Source: Schaalia sp. Marseille-Q2122
Lineage (GTDB): Bacteria > Actinomycetota > Actinomycetes > Actinomycetales > Actinomycetaceae
Assembly: GCF_903645355.1 (NCBI RefSeq)
Contig: NZ_CAHJXR010000001.1
Location: 62,001 to 126,000, forward strand
Direction of reading: 5' to 3'
Length of the DNA stretch: 64,000 nucleotides
Shown here: positions 17,796 to 26,974 of the stretch, in pieces
How positions within the stretch are numbered: position 1 is the first letter of the stretch
How the letters are laid out: each line of letters opens with the position of its first letter
The notes under the pieces: model-generated
The model's database searches: none
What the model was told of the DNA's origin: nothing
What the model saw: only the letters and a program-made list of their open reading frames with translations
Translations under genes and position numbers: made by a program

Positions 17796-18491
17796 ATGGG
17801 AGCGGTAGATACGGCGCGAGAAGGCATCTGTCAGCTCATCGCCTCCGGTGAACTCAAACCTGGTCAGCGTCTGCCCGGCGAGGTTGAGCTCGCTGCGGCC
17901 CTGGGCGTGTCACGCGGTTCGCTCCGCGAGGCCCAGCGCATGCTTGCTGTGGCCGGGGTGCTTGAGCCTTCCGGCAAACCGGTTGTCTCCGACATGAAGG
18001 CCACAAGCCTCATGACCGGCTTGGCAATGGTGGTTCCCCTCCTGCCCGTTGAGCGCCTGTTGGAATTGTTTCCACTGCGAGAGGTGTTGGAGAGCTATCT
18101 GGCTGCTCAGGCGACGGCCAGGATGTCTGACGCTGACTTAGACGAATTAGAAGCGCTGGTCATGCGGGTCGCTGCCCTGGAGGCGGATGATCCGCAGGCC
18201 GCTGAGTTGGACCACCTCTTCCACTCATTGCTCATCCAGGGCGGTGGTGATGAGATGATTGGTGCTCTGCTGGAGACAATCCATCAGCGTGGCGGCGACT
18301 ATCGAGTGTTTACGGGCGAGGGTGCGCAGGCTTTTAAAGCCAGTAGTGACGAGGGGCATCGGCGCCTCATTGCAGCCATGAGGAATCGTGATCCTGAGGG
18401 CGCTAGGTCGCTGATGGCGGAGCATATCCGAAATACGCGCTATCGCCTGCAGCGGATGTATGTGGATTCTTCGGAGCCGGCCACCCAATAA
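17796..18491 (+). CDS. GntR-family regulator, FadR subfamily (FCD domain)
   Basis: 231 residues from the ATG at 17796, which has GTGAGG upstream; the frame stays open further 5' but that part lies over the predicted operators. The winged helix spans about residues 5-70, with GELKPGQRLPGEVELAAALG and SRGSLREAQRMLA. The C-terminal all-helical FCD domain (about 90-220) contains LFPLREVLESYLAAQAT and the late EHIRNTRY histidine region that binds metal or a carboxylate ligand in relatives. Divergent from the fucosidase-nhaC operon, so it is probably that operon's local regulator, with a sugar acid or fucose metabolite as a plausible ligand. Confidence 0.85.
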   Translation: MGAVDTAREGICQLIASGELKPGQRLPGEVELAAALGVSRGSLREAQRMLAVAGVLEPSGKPVVSDMKATSLMTGLAMVVPLLPVERLLELFPLREVLESYLAAQATARMSDADLDELEALVMRVAALEADDPQAAELDHLFHSLLIQGGGDEMIGALLETIHQRGGDYRVFTGEGAQAFKASSDEGHRRLIAAMRNRDPEGARSLMAEHIRNTRYRLQRMYVDSSEPATQ

Positions 18492-18587
18492 CCTGGAAGA
18501 GATCTGGGAGATGTAGGGGATTTCTATGCGGGGGCGCGCAATAGCGTCAATCGTGCTGACCTTCCGTCAGATCGCTTGCGAAGGAAA

Positions 18588-18606
18588 TTAGGTAACGCTA
18601 CTCTTC
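18588..18606 (+). promoter_or_regulatory. Weak DtxR/IdeR-like iron box before fbpA
   Basis: A 19-bp stretch opening TTAGGTAACGCTA agrees with the iron-box consensus I recall (TTAGGTTAG-CCTAACCTAA) at 12 of 19 positions, about 110 bp before the iron-binding protein gene. The left half-site is good and the right half poor. The 224-bp gap 18492-18715 otherwise shows nothing clear. Confidence 0.25.
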
Positions 18607-18715
18607 TCTAATTGTTGGGACTTTCGGCTCAGGTGCTGCTGCCCTCAAGATGACGCTCCGCAGCACCGCGAGCACCACCCAACACGCATTGCCCCGCAAT
18701 AGAGGAAAGAAATCC

Positions 18716-19798
18716 ATGCGTATTCGCCGTTTTGCCACCGCAGCACTCACCGCTGCCGCCCTCGTCAGCCTGAGCGCATGCAGCTCCGGCACCGCACCCC
18801 AGTCCGCTGCACAGTCTGCAGCTGATACCGCAGCACAGAGCGAGGCTGCCCAGTCTGCCACCGCCGCCGGCGACGACACCCTCGTCGTCTACTCCGGCCG
18901 CAACGAAAAACTCGTCGCACCCCTGCTTGAGCAATTCACCGCAGACACCGGCATCAAGGTCGACGTCCGCTACGCTGGCACCCCCGAACTTGCCGCACAG
19001 CTCCTCGAAGAAGGCGACAAGACCCCCGCACACGTCTTCCTCTCCCAAGACGCCGGCGCACTCGGCCTCGTCTCCGGTAAGGGCATGTTCTCCACCCTTC
19101 CCAGCGACGTCACCAGCAAGGTCGACGCCACATACACCTCCAAGGACGGCTCCTGGGTGGGCCTGACCGGCCGCGCCCGCGTCATCGCCTACGACAGTGA
19201 AACCCTCACAGCTGAAGAGGTTCCCGGCAACGTCTTCGATCTCACCGACCCCAAGTGGGACGGCAAGATCGGCATCGCCCCCTCCAACGCCTCCTTCCAG
19301 TCCTTCGTCACCGCCATGCGCGTCACCGAAGGCGAAGAAAAGACCGAAGAGTGGCTCAAGGGCCTCCAGGCCAACAACGCCCAGATCTTCGCCAAGAACG
19401 GCGAAATCCTCGAAGCCGTCAACAACGGCACCGTCTCCCTGGGCCTCATCAACCACTACTACTGGGCACGCTCCGAGCAAGACCCCACCACCCTTCGCGC
19501 ACAGCTGAAGTTCGGCGACGCTGGCAGCGTCTCCGCCCTCGTCAACGTCACCGGTGTGGGCATCCTCAAGGGCGCAGAAAACAACGCCAACGCCAAGGAA
19601 TTCGTCAACTACCTGCTCTCGGACAAGGGGCAAGACTACTTCCTCAAGGAAACCTTCGAGTACCCCCTCGTCTCCGGTAAGGAAGGCCCCAAGAACGTCC
19701 CCGCCCTCAAGGACCTGGGCGCACCCGACGTTGCGCTGAGCGACCTGTCCTCCCTGGACAAGACCGTCGAACTGCTCACCAAGGTCGGCCTGATCTGA
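18716..19798 (+). CDS. fbpA: Fe3+ ABC transporter substrate-binding lipoprotein
   Basis: 360 residues. The signal peptide ends in lipobox LSAC (Cys near residue 22). An Ala/Ser-rich linker precedes the FbpA/FutA-type periplasmic-binding fold starting at DDTLVVYSGRNEKLVAPLLE, the usual start of this family. GLTGRARVIAYDSE and NDGxVxxGLxNHYYW-like text (GTVSLGLINHYYWAR) include the tyrosine pair that binds ferric iron in relatives. The ATG at 18716 has AGAGGAAAG upstream; an upstream in-frame ATG would precede the signal peptide wrongly. First gene of an operon with permease and ATPase; a hairpin separates it from the permease. Confidence 0.9.
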   Translation: MRIRRFATAALTAAALVSLSACSSGTAPQSAAQSAADTAAQSEAAQSATAAGDDTLVVYSGRNEKLVAPLLEQFTADTGIKVDVRYAGTPELAAQLLEEGDKTPAHVFLSQDAGALGLVSGKGMFSTLPSDVTSKVDATYTSKDGSWVGLTGRARVIAYDSETLTAEEVPGNVFDLTDPKWDGKIGIAPSNASFQSFVTAMRVTEGEEKTEEWLKGLQANNAQIFAKNGEILEAVNNGTVSLGLINHYYWARSEQDPTTLRAQLKFGDAGSVSALVNVTGVGILKGAENNANAKEFVNYLLSDKGQDYFLKETFEYPLVSGKEGPKNVPALKDLGAPDVALSDLSSLDKTVELLTKVGLI

Positions 19799-19814
19799 CC
19801 GACACTCCACTGAC

Positions 19815-19856
19815 CAGGGTCGCCCTGAACGCCACCAGCGTGTCAGGGCGACCCTG
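19815..19856 (+). terminator. Intra-operon hairpin between fbpA and fbpB
   Basis: 14-bp perfect stem CAGGGTCGCCCTGA / TCAGGGCGACCCTG ending 3 bp before the permease GTG, without T-run. It probably protects the fbpA mRNA end or attenuates read-through, giving more binding protein than permease. Confidence 0.65.
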
Positions 19857-19859
19857 CAC

Positions 19860-21440
19860 GTGTCCACCATGACCACTCACCTTCCCCGCGCTCCACGCTC
19901 AGCCCGTGCCTCACGCTCAGCCCGTGCCGCCACCACACGCCATCTGCCGCCCCTGCTCATCGCAGCAAGCATCCTCGTGGCCATCGCCGCCCTGACGCCA
20001 GTGATCTACCTCGTTGAGCGCGCATTCCACGACGGGCTCCACGAGGCCACCGCCGCCCTCCTCCGCCCCCGTGTTGCCCGCCTCTTTGGCAACACCCTGG
20101 CCCTCGTCCTTGCCGTATGCAGCGTCGCCACGCTCATCGGCGTGAGCACAGCATGGGCCATTACCCGCCTACGCCTGCCCACCCCGCGCCTCTGGGTCGT
20201 CCTCGCCTGCCTCCCCCTGTCCATCCCCAGCTTCGTCGGAGCCTTCGCCTGGCTCTCCGTCTTTCCCCAAATCACCGGGTTCTGGCCGCTCGTAGCCGTC
20301 ATGAGCGCAGCTTCTACCCCCTTCGTCACCGTCCCAAGCATCGCAGCCTTCCTCCAAGCAGACCACGCCTCCGCCGACGTCGCACGCACCCTGGGACGCA
20401 GCCGCGCACACGTCTTCTTCACCATCACCCTGCCCCAAATCCTTCCCGCAGCCGCAGCAGGCACACTGGTCGTCGCCCTCTACACCCTCGCTGACTTCGG
20501 AGCCCCCGCAATGCTCCGCTACGACACCCTCACCACCGGTGTCTTCGCCCTCCTCGCAGCGGGCGCCTCACGCTCCGCGCCCGCAGCAATGGGTGTCGTC
20601 ATCACCCTCATCGCCGCTGGGCTCGTCATCGTCGAAAACCTCCTGAGGGCACGCCACCACGCCAGCATCCGCACCAACTACCGCCCCGCCCCCACCCGCT
20701 TGACAACGTTAGGAACCGGCGGCGTCACCCTCGTCCTCACAACGATCGCGGCACTGTCCGTCGCAGCACCCATCCTCGCCCTCCTTGTGCGCGCAGCCCT
20801 CAACACACGCTACGACACCAACTGGGGGCGCATGGTCGACGCAGGCGCCATGACCCTGCTCATCGGCTTCGCGGCAGCCAGCGTCGCCGTCATCCTGGGC
20901 CTGCCCTTGAGCTATATTGCCGCCCGCCTACGCTCCCGACTGGTCACCCTGCTTGAGATCGCAACCTTCTCCGGCCACGCCCTGCCCGGTGTGGTCCTGG
21001 CCCTGGCAATGGTGTCACTGACCCTCACCCTCACTCCCTGGGCCTACCAAACCCTCGGCGCCCTCGTCATCGCCCTCGTGTTGCTGTACATGTCCAAGGG
21101 CGTCGGGGCGATGCGGGCCGGATTCCAGCAAGTGTCCGCTGCCGCAGAAGACACCGCGCGCACCCTGGGGGATGGGCCCCTGCGAGTGTGGTGGCGCGTC
21201 AGCCTCCCCCAAGCCCTGCCCGCCATCGGCGCAGCCTGGCTGCTCGTCGCCACCGCCGTCATGAAAGAACTACCCGTCACTCTCATGCTGCGCCCCACCG
21301 GCGTGAATACGCTGGCTACGGAATTGTGGAATAGTAGCTCCCTGGGAGCCTACGGCGCCTCCGCCCCCGTCGCCCTCGCCCTCGTCCTCGTCGGACTCAT
21401 CCCCGCCGTGATGCTCGCCCGGAAGGTAACCATCGCATGA
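19860..21440 (+). CDS. fbpB: Fe3+ ABC transporter permease, fused two-domain
   Basis: 526-residue membrane protein with two homologous six-helix permease domains in one chain, as in FbpB/AfuB. The ATPase-contacting EAA loops are visible: VARTLGRSRAHVFFTITLP (about residue 175) and EDTARTLGDGPLRVWWRVSLP (about residue 430). A basic, serine-rich N-terminus precedes helix 1. The start is GTG at 19860 or ATG at 19869; neither has a clear ribosome site because the space upstream is taken by the hairpin, which may hold translation low. Stop overlaps fbpC. Confidence 0.9.
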   Translation: MSTMTTHLPRAPRSARASRSARAATTRHLPPLLIAASILVAIAALTPVIYLVERAFHDGLHEATAALLRPRVARLFGNTLALVLAVCSVATLIGVSTAWAITRLRLPTPRLWVVLACLPLSIPSFVGAFAWLSVFPQITGFWPLVAVMSAASTPFVTVPSIAAFLQADHASADVARTLGRSRAHVFFTITLPQILPAAAAGTLVVALYTLADFGAPAMLRYDTLTTGVFALLAAGASRSAPAAMGVVITLIAAGLVIVENLLRARHHASIRTNYRPAPTRLTTLGTGGVTLVLTTIAALSVAAPILALLVRAALNTRYDTNWGRMVDAGAMTLLIGFAAASVAVILGLPLSYIAARLRSRLVTLLEIATFSGHALPGVVLALAMVSLTLTLTPWAYQTLGALVIALVLLYMSKGVGAMRAGFQQVSAAAEDTARTLGDGPLRVWWRVSLPQALPAIGAAWLLVATAVMKELPVTLMLRPTGVNTLATELWNSSSLGAYGASAPVALALVLVGLIPAVMLARKVTIA

Positions 21441-22510
21441 GCGCAATCATTCGCAACCTCAGCGCCCACTACATTCCCGGCGTGCCCGTCCTGCGCTCAG
21501 TGAGCATGGAGGCGCCGCCCGGCCAGGTCACCATCGTCCTGGGCGAGTCCGGCAGCGGTAAGACCACTCTTTTGAGGGTGCTGGCGGGCCTCCACCCGGC
21601 CTCCTCAGGAGAGGTGCTCCTCGACGGGCAAGCCGGCGTGCCCGTCGAAAAACGCGGCGTGGGCTTGGTTCCCCAGGAAGGCGCGCTCTTTCAGCATCTG
21701 ACGGTGGCCGCCAATATTGCCTACGGTCTGCGCGGGGTGAGCCGCAGGGCCGCCATGAAACATCCGCGCGTATGTGAACTCCTCGCCCTTGTTGGCCTTG
21801 ATGGGCTGGGCGAACGCATGCCCCACGAGCTCTCCGGCGGGCAGCAGCAGCGCGTCGCCCTCGCCCGAGCGCTCGCCCCCGAACCGCGGATGCTCCTGCT
21901 TGACGAACCCTTCAGCGCCCTTGACCCTTCGTTGAGGATGCGCGTGCGCGACGAGGTCTTCGCCATCTTGCGCGAGCAGAACCTGCCGACTCTGCTCATC
22001 ACCCACGATCAGCAAGAAGCCCTGTCATGCTCGGACCAGGTGGCGGTTTTGCGCGAGGGGCGCCTGGTGCAGGTCGGCAGCCCGCAGGACCTGTACTTTT
22101 CGCCTGCCGACGCGTGGGTTGCGTCCTTCGTGGGGGACGCCTGCATCCTGCCAGCCCTTGGCCCTATTGAAGGACGAGGCGAGTGCCTACGCACGCCCGT
22201 CGGCGAGGTGACCACCCGGGTTGCGTGCGAAGGACGAGGCCGCAGCGCTGTGCTGGTCCGCCCAGAGAACGTGACCCTACGGGCATGCGGCCAAGAGGTG
22301 GCCTCGCCCCGCTGCGGGGGCACCACGGTACACGGGCAGGTGCGGGGGATTCGATTCCTCGGGCACTGCCGCCTGGTGGACATCGTCTTGCGTGAAGGCG
22401 CCGAGGAGTACACGCTGGTGGCTCGGGTGGATCCTCAGGAGCAGATCCCTCCAGTGGGCGAGATGGTCTGTGTCGAGGTCGACTGTGCCCTGCACGCGAT
22501 GGGGGAGTAA
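21437..22510 (+). CDS. fbpC: Fe3+ ABC transporter ATP-binding protein
   Basis: 357 residues. ATPase domain (1-235): Walker A GESGSGKTT, Q-loop VPQEGALF, signature LSGGQQQRVALARAL, Walker B MLLLDEPFSALD, switch histidine LLITHD. A C-terminal TOBE-like regulatory domain follows (AVLVRPENVTLR). This is the FbpC/PotA-type layout. The start overlaps the permease stop (ATGA), showing tight coupling of the operon. Confidence 0.92.
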   Translation: MSAIIRNLSAHYIPGVPVLRSVSMEAPPGQVTIVLGESGSGKTTLLRVLAGLHPASSGEVLLDGQAGVPVEKRGVGLVPQEGALFQHLTVAANIAYGLRGVSRRAAMKHPRVCELLALVGLDGLGERMPHELSGGQQQRVALARALAPEPRMLLLDEPFSALDPSLRMRVRDEVFAILREQNLPTLLITHDQQEALSCSDQVAVLREGRLVQVGSPQDLYFSPADAWVASFVGDACILPALGPIEGRGECLRTPVGEVTTRVACEGRGRSAVLVRPENVTLRACGQEVASPRCGGTTVHGQVRGIRFLGHCRLVDIVLREGAEEYTLVARVDPQEQIPPVGEMVCVEVDCALHAMGE

Positions 22511-22567
22511 AATGCCTCCGGTCAGTACTTTTAAGCAAATCCGGGGTGGAAGAGACATGATTGGAAC

Positions 22568-24436
22568 ATGACAACTTCCACTTCCTTCGATGAGCTGTCT
22601 GACAGGCAGAGCGAGTCTGTGCAGCGCAGCCTACCAACATGCTCAACTCCAGAGGTTGTGTGCTCAGCTCTGAGCGTGCCGACCCTGCGTGCTGTGGCTG
22701 GCGCGAAGGTACTTGGGCGCGCCTATGAATATATCGACGCTTTGACGATCTTGGATCGTGCTGCGGGGCATGCCGAAGCGATCAGTGAGCTGAGCTCTCC
22801 TTACGCTGTTGAGCTGTGGTGGGATCATGTGGGAATCCACGGCAGGTGCTGCTGCCCTTATGGAAACCTGGGGCATTTCTGTAAACACATGGTGGCTCTC
22901 GGACTCCGGATCCTTCGCGAGGAGAACCTGGAACAGACAAGCAAAGCACCTGGGATCGGCAAACACGCTGAAGGTCAACAATCTAACGATGCTTGCCTGC
23001 CACAGCGAGAACAATCAATTCACCGTTTTCTTCAGACCATCACGGGTGAGCAAGCGCGAGCCATGCTCATGGAGGTATATCAGGAAGAAGAAGACCTCGA
23101 TGAGCTCCTTCAGCGGCGCTCAGAAATTTTTGAGATGAGGAGCTTGGATAAGACCGAGAGTCTCTTTGCGCGGATACGTGAGGCTACCCGCCCGTATAAA
23201 GATCAGATTGATCTTCATTTCGTTGCCTACATGAGTGTTGAAGAAAGTATTCGGGATCTGAAGTTCCTTGCAGACTCTGGTCACGAGCATATTGCCTACG
23301 TTGCAGTTGAGCGTCTCCTGTTTCGTTTCCTGGCAGCCTATGGGTCGGCCGAGAACGACTGCACAGAATTGAGGTGCCTAGGTAAAGACCTGCTTTCACT
23401 GCACGTGACTCTCACTGGCCGCGTTGCGCTCAACCCGCAGCAACTCGCATGCGCGCTTGTCACGATGAGAGATGCAAAACCGCAGTGGCTGCACATGTCT
23501 TTCCTGCCGTACCTGTCTGCACTCGGACAGGACGGGCGCTCCTACTGTCAGCGTGAAGTGGACGCAATCGAGGAACGCTTGAAGTCTGGCGGTGGAGGTT
23601 CCACGCAGAGAGGATTTTTCCAGGCGAAGTATGCTGATGCCGAACATATCCTCAGCCGTCAACGCAGAGAACTACGGTTGATGAAGGCGGAATTGGCCTA
23701 TATGAGTGGGGAGTACGACAGCGTCCTTGAGTCGTTAGAAGGGGCAGTGCCGACAGCGCTGCCGGGCATGATCAGCGTCGCGCTCGCACGCGAAGACTTC
23801 TCCACTGCAGCTGATCTGGTGGAGCAAGCCTATGAAGCACAACGAGTGAGCGCATCAGGAGCTCACGGCCCATGGAATGCCGATTCCTTGAGTGCAGTGC
23901 ATATTGCGCCGCAATGGGCCCAAGAGATCCTCATCCGTGCCCGACGCCGTGAGGAAGCAGCAGAATATGCGCGTGAGTACTTCATCAGTCACCCGGACAC
24001 AGAATCAGCGCAGATGTGGATCGACGCTATTGCCCAAACAGACTTCGAAGCTAAGGAACGCGAGGCGCTGCGACAGTGGCTGCTCACCCACCCCTCGCGT
24101 TATTGCGATGGCGCACTCCCTCTATTCCTGATGGTGGGGGACCATGAGGGTGCCTGGCAGTGGGTGGATGCCCATGGTGCAGGGCGCTCATGGAGGCACT
24201 TGGTGTTCCACGACCCTCAGCCCTACCCTCAGCGCGCCTTGGAACTCGCTGTCGAGGTGTGCACTCAACGGCTGGAAAATGGCGCACGATGGGAGCTACT
24301 GGCCGATGACATTGCCATGATGCACGAACTGGCACGTCAGGCCGATGACCACGAGGGGACAAATCGCTACACCCAGTGGGTGAAACATTGGCGTGATAGG
24401 CTGTGGCGCCTTTATATGCCGCATTTCCAGCCCTAA
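22568..24436 (+). CDS. SWIM zinc-finger domain protein
   Basis: 622 residues. The SWIM motif (CxCx8CxH) is at residues about 94-107: CCCPYGNLGHFCKH. The remaining 500 residues look all-helical with charged heptad-like and TPR-like stretches (ELAYMSGEYDSVLESLEGA, ARREDFSTAADLVEQAYEA-like), as in the C-terminal regions of other SWIM proteins. No enzyme motif is visible. SWIM domains bind DNA or protein. Codon use is visibly more AT-rich at third positions than in neighbours, suggesting later acquisition. It lies 57 bp after fbpC and 51 bp before a UvrA-like gene on the same strand. Confidence 0.75.
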   Translation: MTTSTSFDELSDRQSESVQRSLPTCSTPEVVCSALSVPTLRAVAGAKVLGRAYEYIDALTILDRAAGHAEAISELSSPYAVELWWDHVGIHGRCCCPYGNLGHFCKHMVALGLRILREENLEQTSKAPGIGKHAEGQQSNDACLPQREQSIHRFLQTITGEQARAMLMEVYQEEEDLDELLQRRSEIFEMRSLDKTESLFARIREATRPYKDQIDLHFVAYMSVEESIRDLKFLADSGHEHIAYVAVERLLFRFLAAYGSAENDCTELRCLGKDLLSLHVTLTGRVALNPQQLACALVTMRDAKPQWLHMSFLPYLSALGQDGRSYCQREVDAIEERLKSGGGGSTQRGFFQAKYADAEHILSRQRRELRLMKAELAYMSGEYDSVLESLEGAVPTALPGMISVALAREDFSTAADLVEQAYEAQRVSASGAHGPWNADSLSAVHIAPQWAQEILIRARRREEAAEYAREYFISHPDTESAQMWIDAIAQTDFEAKEREALRQWLLTHPSRYCDGALPLFLMVGDHEGAWQWVDAHGAGRSWRHLVFHDPQPYPQRALELAVEVCTQRLENGARWELLADDIAMMHELARQADDHEGTNRYTQWVKHWRDRLWRLYMPHFQP

Positions 24437-24487
24437 TGGAGCTCTGTGCTGAGGAATAGCTTCTCAAGACCAATAAGGAGTTCTGCC

Positions 24488-26899
24488 ATGGCCGTATCCG
24501 CTGACTGCCGTCCTGACAGCACTGCAGAAACTCGTGCCCTTCATCCCGCCGATGACCATGATGTCATCGTCGTGCGTGGCGCCCACGAAAACAACCTGCG
24601 CGGCATTGACCTAGACATTCCCAAGCGTCGCCTGACGGTCTTTACGGGCGTATCTGGGTCGGGCAAATCCTCGCTGGTGTTTGACACCATTGCCGCCGAA
24701 TCCCAGCGCCTCATTAACTCCACCTACTCGAGCTTCCTTCAGGGGTTCATGCCCAGCCTTGCACGCCCAGATGTGGACGCATTGGAGGGACTGACGACGG
24801 CCATCGTTGTCGGTCAAGAGCCGATGGGCGCGAACCCTCGCTCAACGGTGGGCACAGCCACCGATGTTGACTCAATGCTCCGTATTCTCTTCTCTCGCCT
24901 GGCCAGCCCGTCTTTGGGATCCCCGCAGGCCTACTCCTTCAATATTCCCACTGTCAGCGGAGCCGGGGCGATCACCGTCATGAAAGATGGCCGTGAGCTG
25001 AAGGTAGCCAAGCGCTACTCCCAAACGGGCGGCATGTGTCCGCGCTGTGAGGGGCGCGGCAGTGTCTCTGACATTGACCTTGCTGCCGTTGTCGACGAAA
25101 GCCTCTCTTTGAACGATGGGGCGATTCTTGTCCCCGGCTACAAGGCCGGAGGGTGGGCGGTACGCCTCTACTCTGATTCGGGCTTCTTCCCCGCCGATCA
25201 GCCCGTTGCCTCTTTCACTGCGAAACAAAAGGAGCTCTTCTACTACGCTGAGCCGCGCAAGGTAGAGATCACCGGCATCAATATGACCTACGAGGGCCTG
25301 ATCCCCAAGGTCCGTAAATCCCTGCTGGCCAAAGACCCTGAGGCTATGCAGCCTCATATTCGTGCCTTCGTTGACCGAGCTGTCACCTTCACCACCTGCC
25401 CCGAGTGTGCGGGCACGCGTCTGAACGAGGGGGCGCGGACCTCGACCATTGATGGGGTGTCCATTGCTGACGCTTCCTCGATGCAGGTCTCAGACCTGGC
25501 CCAATGGGTGGCGGGCCTGGAAGCACCCGAGGTCGCCCCGCTCATTGCACAACTTGCGCATGCCCTTGAATCTATGGTGACGATTGGCCTGGGTTACCTG
25601 TCGCTGAACCGGCCAACGGGTACCCTCTCCGGCGGCGAAGCCCAACGCGTGCGCATGGTCCGCCACCTGGGTTCCTCCCTCACAGACGTCACCTATGTCT
25701 TTGACGAACCCACCGTGGGGCTTCATCCGCACGACATCGCACGCATGAATGAGCTGCTCGGAAACCTGCGCGACAAGGGCAATACGGTGCTGGTGGTTGA
25801 ACACAAGCCTGAAACCATCGCCATTGCCGATCACATTGTTGACCTCGGCCCGCAGGCGGGTAGCGGCGGCGGGCAGGTCACCTACCAGGGGGACCTCGCA
25901 GGCCTGCTGACCTCCGACACGCTGACCGGCCAACACTTCGGACACCGGGCCCAGCTCAAGTCAGCTGATGCCCTGCGTGAGCCGACGGGCGCTATTGAGG
26001 TGCGCGGCGCCTCGCTCAATAATCTGCGTGAGGTCGACGTCGATATCCCCTTGGGGGTGCTGACGGTCATTACCGGCGTGGCTGGCTCGGGCAAATCCTC
26101 GCTCATTCACGGCTGTCTACCCGCCGATGTTGAGGCTATTAGCGTTGACCAGAGCCCCATCAAGGGATCGCGACGCTCCAACCCGGCCACCTACACGGGC
26201 CTGCTGGAGCCTGTGCGCAAGGCTTTCGCGAAGGCAAATGGTGTCAAGCCCGCACTCTTTAGCGCCAACTCTGAGGGTGCCTGCCCGAATTGCTCGGGAG
26301 CTGGCGTGATCTTTACCGAACTGGGGTTCATGGAGACGGTGTCCTCTCCCTGTGAGGTCTGCGAGGGGCGCCGTTACGACGCTGCAGTACTGGGCTACAC
26401 CCTGGGTGGGAAGAACATCGCTGACGTCCTCGATATGCGCGTTGACGACGCCCTCATCTACTTTTCCGAGGGCGAGGCGCGTATCCCCGCTGCGGCCAAG
26501 ATCGTCGCCGCCTTAGAGGACGTGGGTTTGGGGTACTTGAGCTTGGGCCAGCCCTTGACGACCCTGTCAGGCGGTGAACGTCAGCGCCTCAAGCTTGCGA
26601 TTCATATGGCACACAAGGGCGGCGTGTACATTTTGGATGAGCCGACCACCGGCCTGCATTTGGCTGATGTTGATCGCCTGCTGGCACTCCTTGATCGCAT
26701 GGTTGATCGGGGAGCGACAGTGATCGTGGTGGAGCATCATCAGGCAGTGATGGCTCACGCGGACTGGGTGATCGACATGGGGCCCGGCGCCGGTCACGAC
26801 GGAGGGCGCGTGGTCTTTGAGGGGCGCCCGGCTGAGCTTGTCGCTCAGGGGGAGACGCTGACCGGCCACCATTTGGCCGAGTACGTGGCTGCCCAGTAA
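24488..26899 (+). CDS. UvrA-like ABC-class ATPase (UvrA2 type)
   Basis: 803 residues, about 150 shorter than housekeeping UvrA, matching the class-II UvrA paralogues that lack the UvrB-binding domain. Two ABC modules: Walker A GVSGSGKSSLVFD and GVAGSGKSSLIHG; signatures TLSGGEAQRVRMVRHLG and LSGGERQRLKLAIHMA; Walker B VFDEPTVGLHP and ILDEPTTGLHL. Zinc-binding CxxC pairs: MCPRCEGRG, TCPECAGTR, CPNCSGAG and CEVCEGRR. Start at 24488, with AAGGAG 8 bp before. Relatives protect against DNA-intercalating drugs (DrrC-like) or assist repair; which applies here is unknown. Confidence 0.85.
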   Translation: MAVSADCRPDSTAETRALHPADDHDVIVVRGAHENNLRGIDLDIPKRRLTVFTGVSGSGKSSLVFDTIAAESQRLINSTYSSFLQGFMPSLARPDVDALEGLTTAIVVGQEPMGANPRSTVGTATDVDSMLRILFSRLASPSLGSPQAYSFNIPTVSGAGAITVMKDGRELKVAKRYSQTGGMCPRCEGRGSVSDIDLAAVVDESLSLNDGAILVPGYKAGGWAVRLYSDSGFFPADQPVASFTAKQKELFYYAEPRKVEITGINMTYEGLIPKVRKSLLAKDPEAMQPHIRAFVDRAVTFTTCPECAGTRLNEGARTSTIDGVSIADASSMQVSDLAQWVAGLEAPEVAPLIAQLAHALESMVTIGLGYLSLNRPTGTLSGGEAQRVRMVRHLGSSLTDVTYVFDEPTVGLHPHDIARMNELLGNLRDKGNTVLVVEHKPETIAIADHIVDLGPQAGSGGGQVTYQGDLAGLLTSDTLTGQHFGHRAQLKSADALREPTGAIEVRGASLNNLREVDVDIPLGVLTVITGVAGSGKSSLIHGCLPADVEAISVDQSPIKGSRRSNPATYTGLLEPVRKAFAKANGVKPALFSANSEGACPNCSGAGVIFTELGFMETVSSPCEVCEGRRYDAAVLGYTLGGKNIADVLDMRVDDALIYFSEGEARIPAAAKIVAALEDVGLGYLSLGQPLTTLSGGERQRLKLAIHMAHKGGVYILDEPTTGLHLADVDRLLALLDRMVDRGATVIVVEHHQAVMAHADWVIDMGPGAGHDGGRVVFEGRPAELVAQGETLTGHHLAEYVAAQ

Positions 26900-26974
26900 T
26901 CCTGCGGGGCTGGGCCTGGCTTTGCCTGAGTTGGGGGAGTGCGGGTTTGCGATTCCCCCGGCCCTCCAGGCCCT

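Noticed and set aside
18629-19876. A 415-codon minus-strand frame
   Set aside because: Antisense to fbpA; Gly/Val-rich shadow with no family resemblance.
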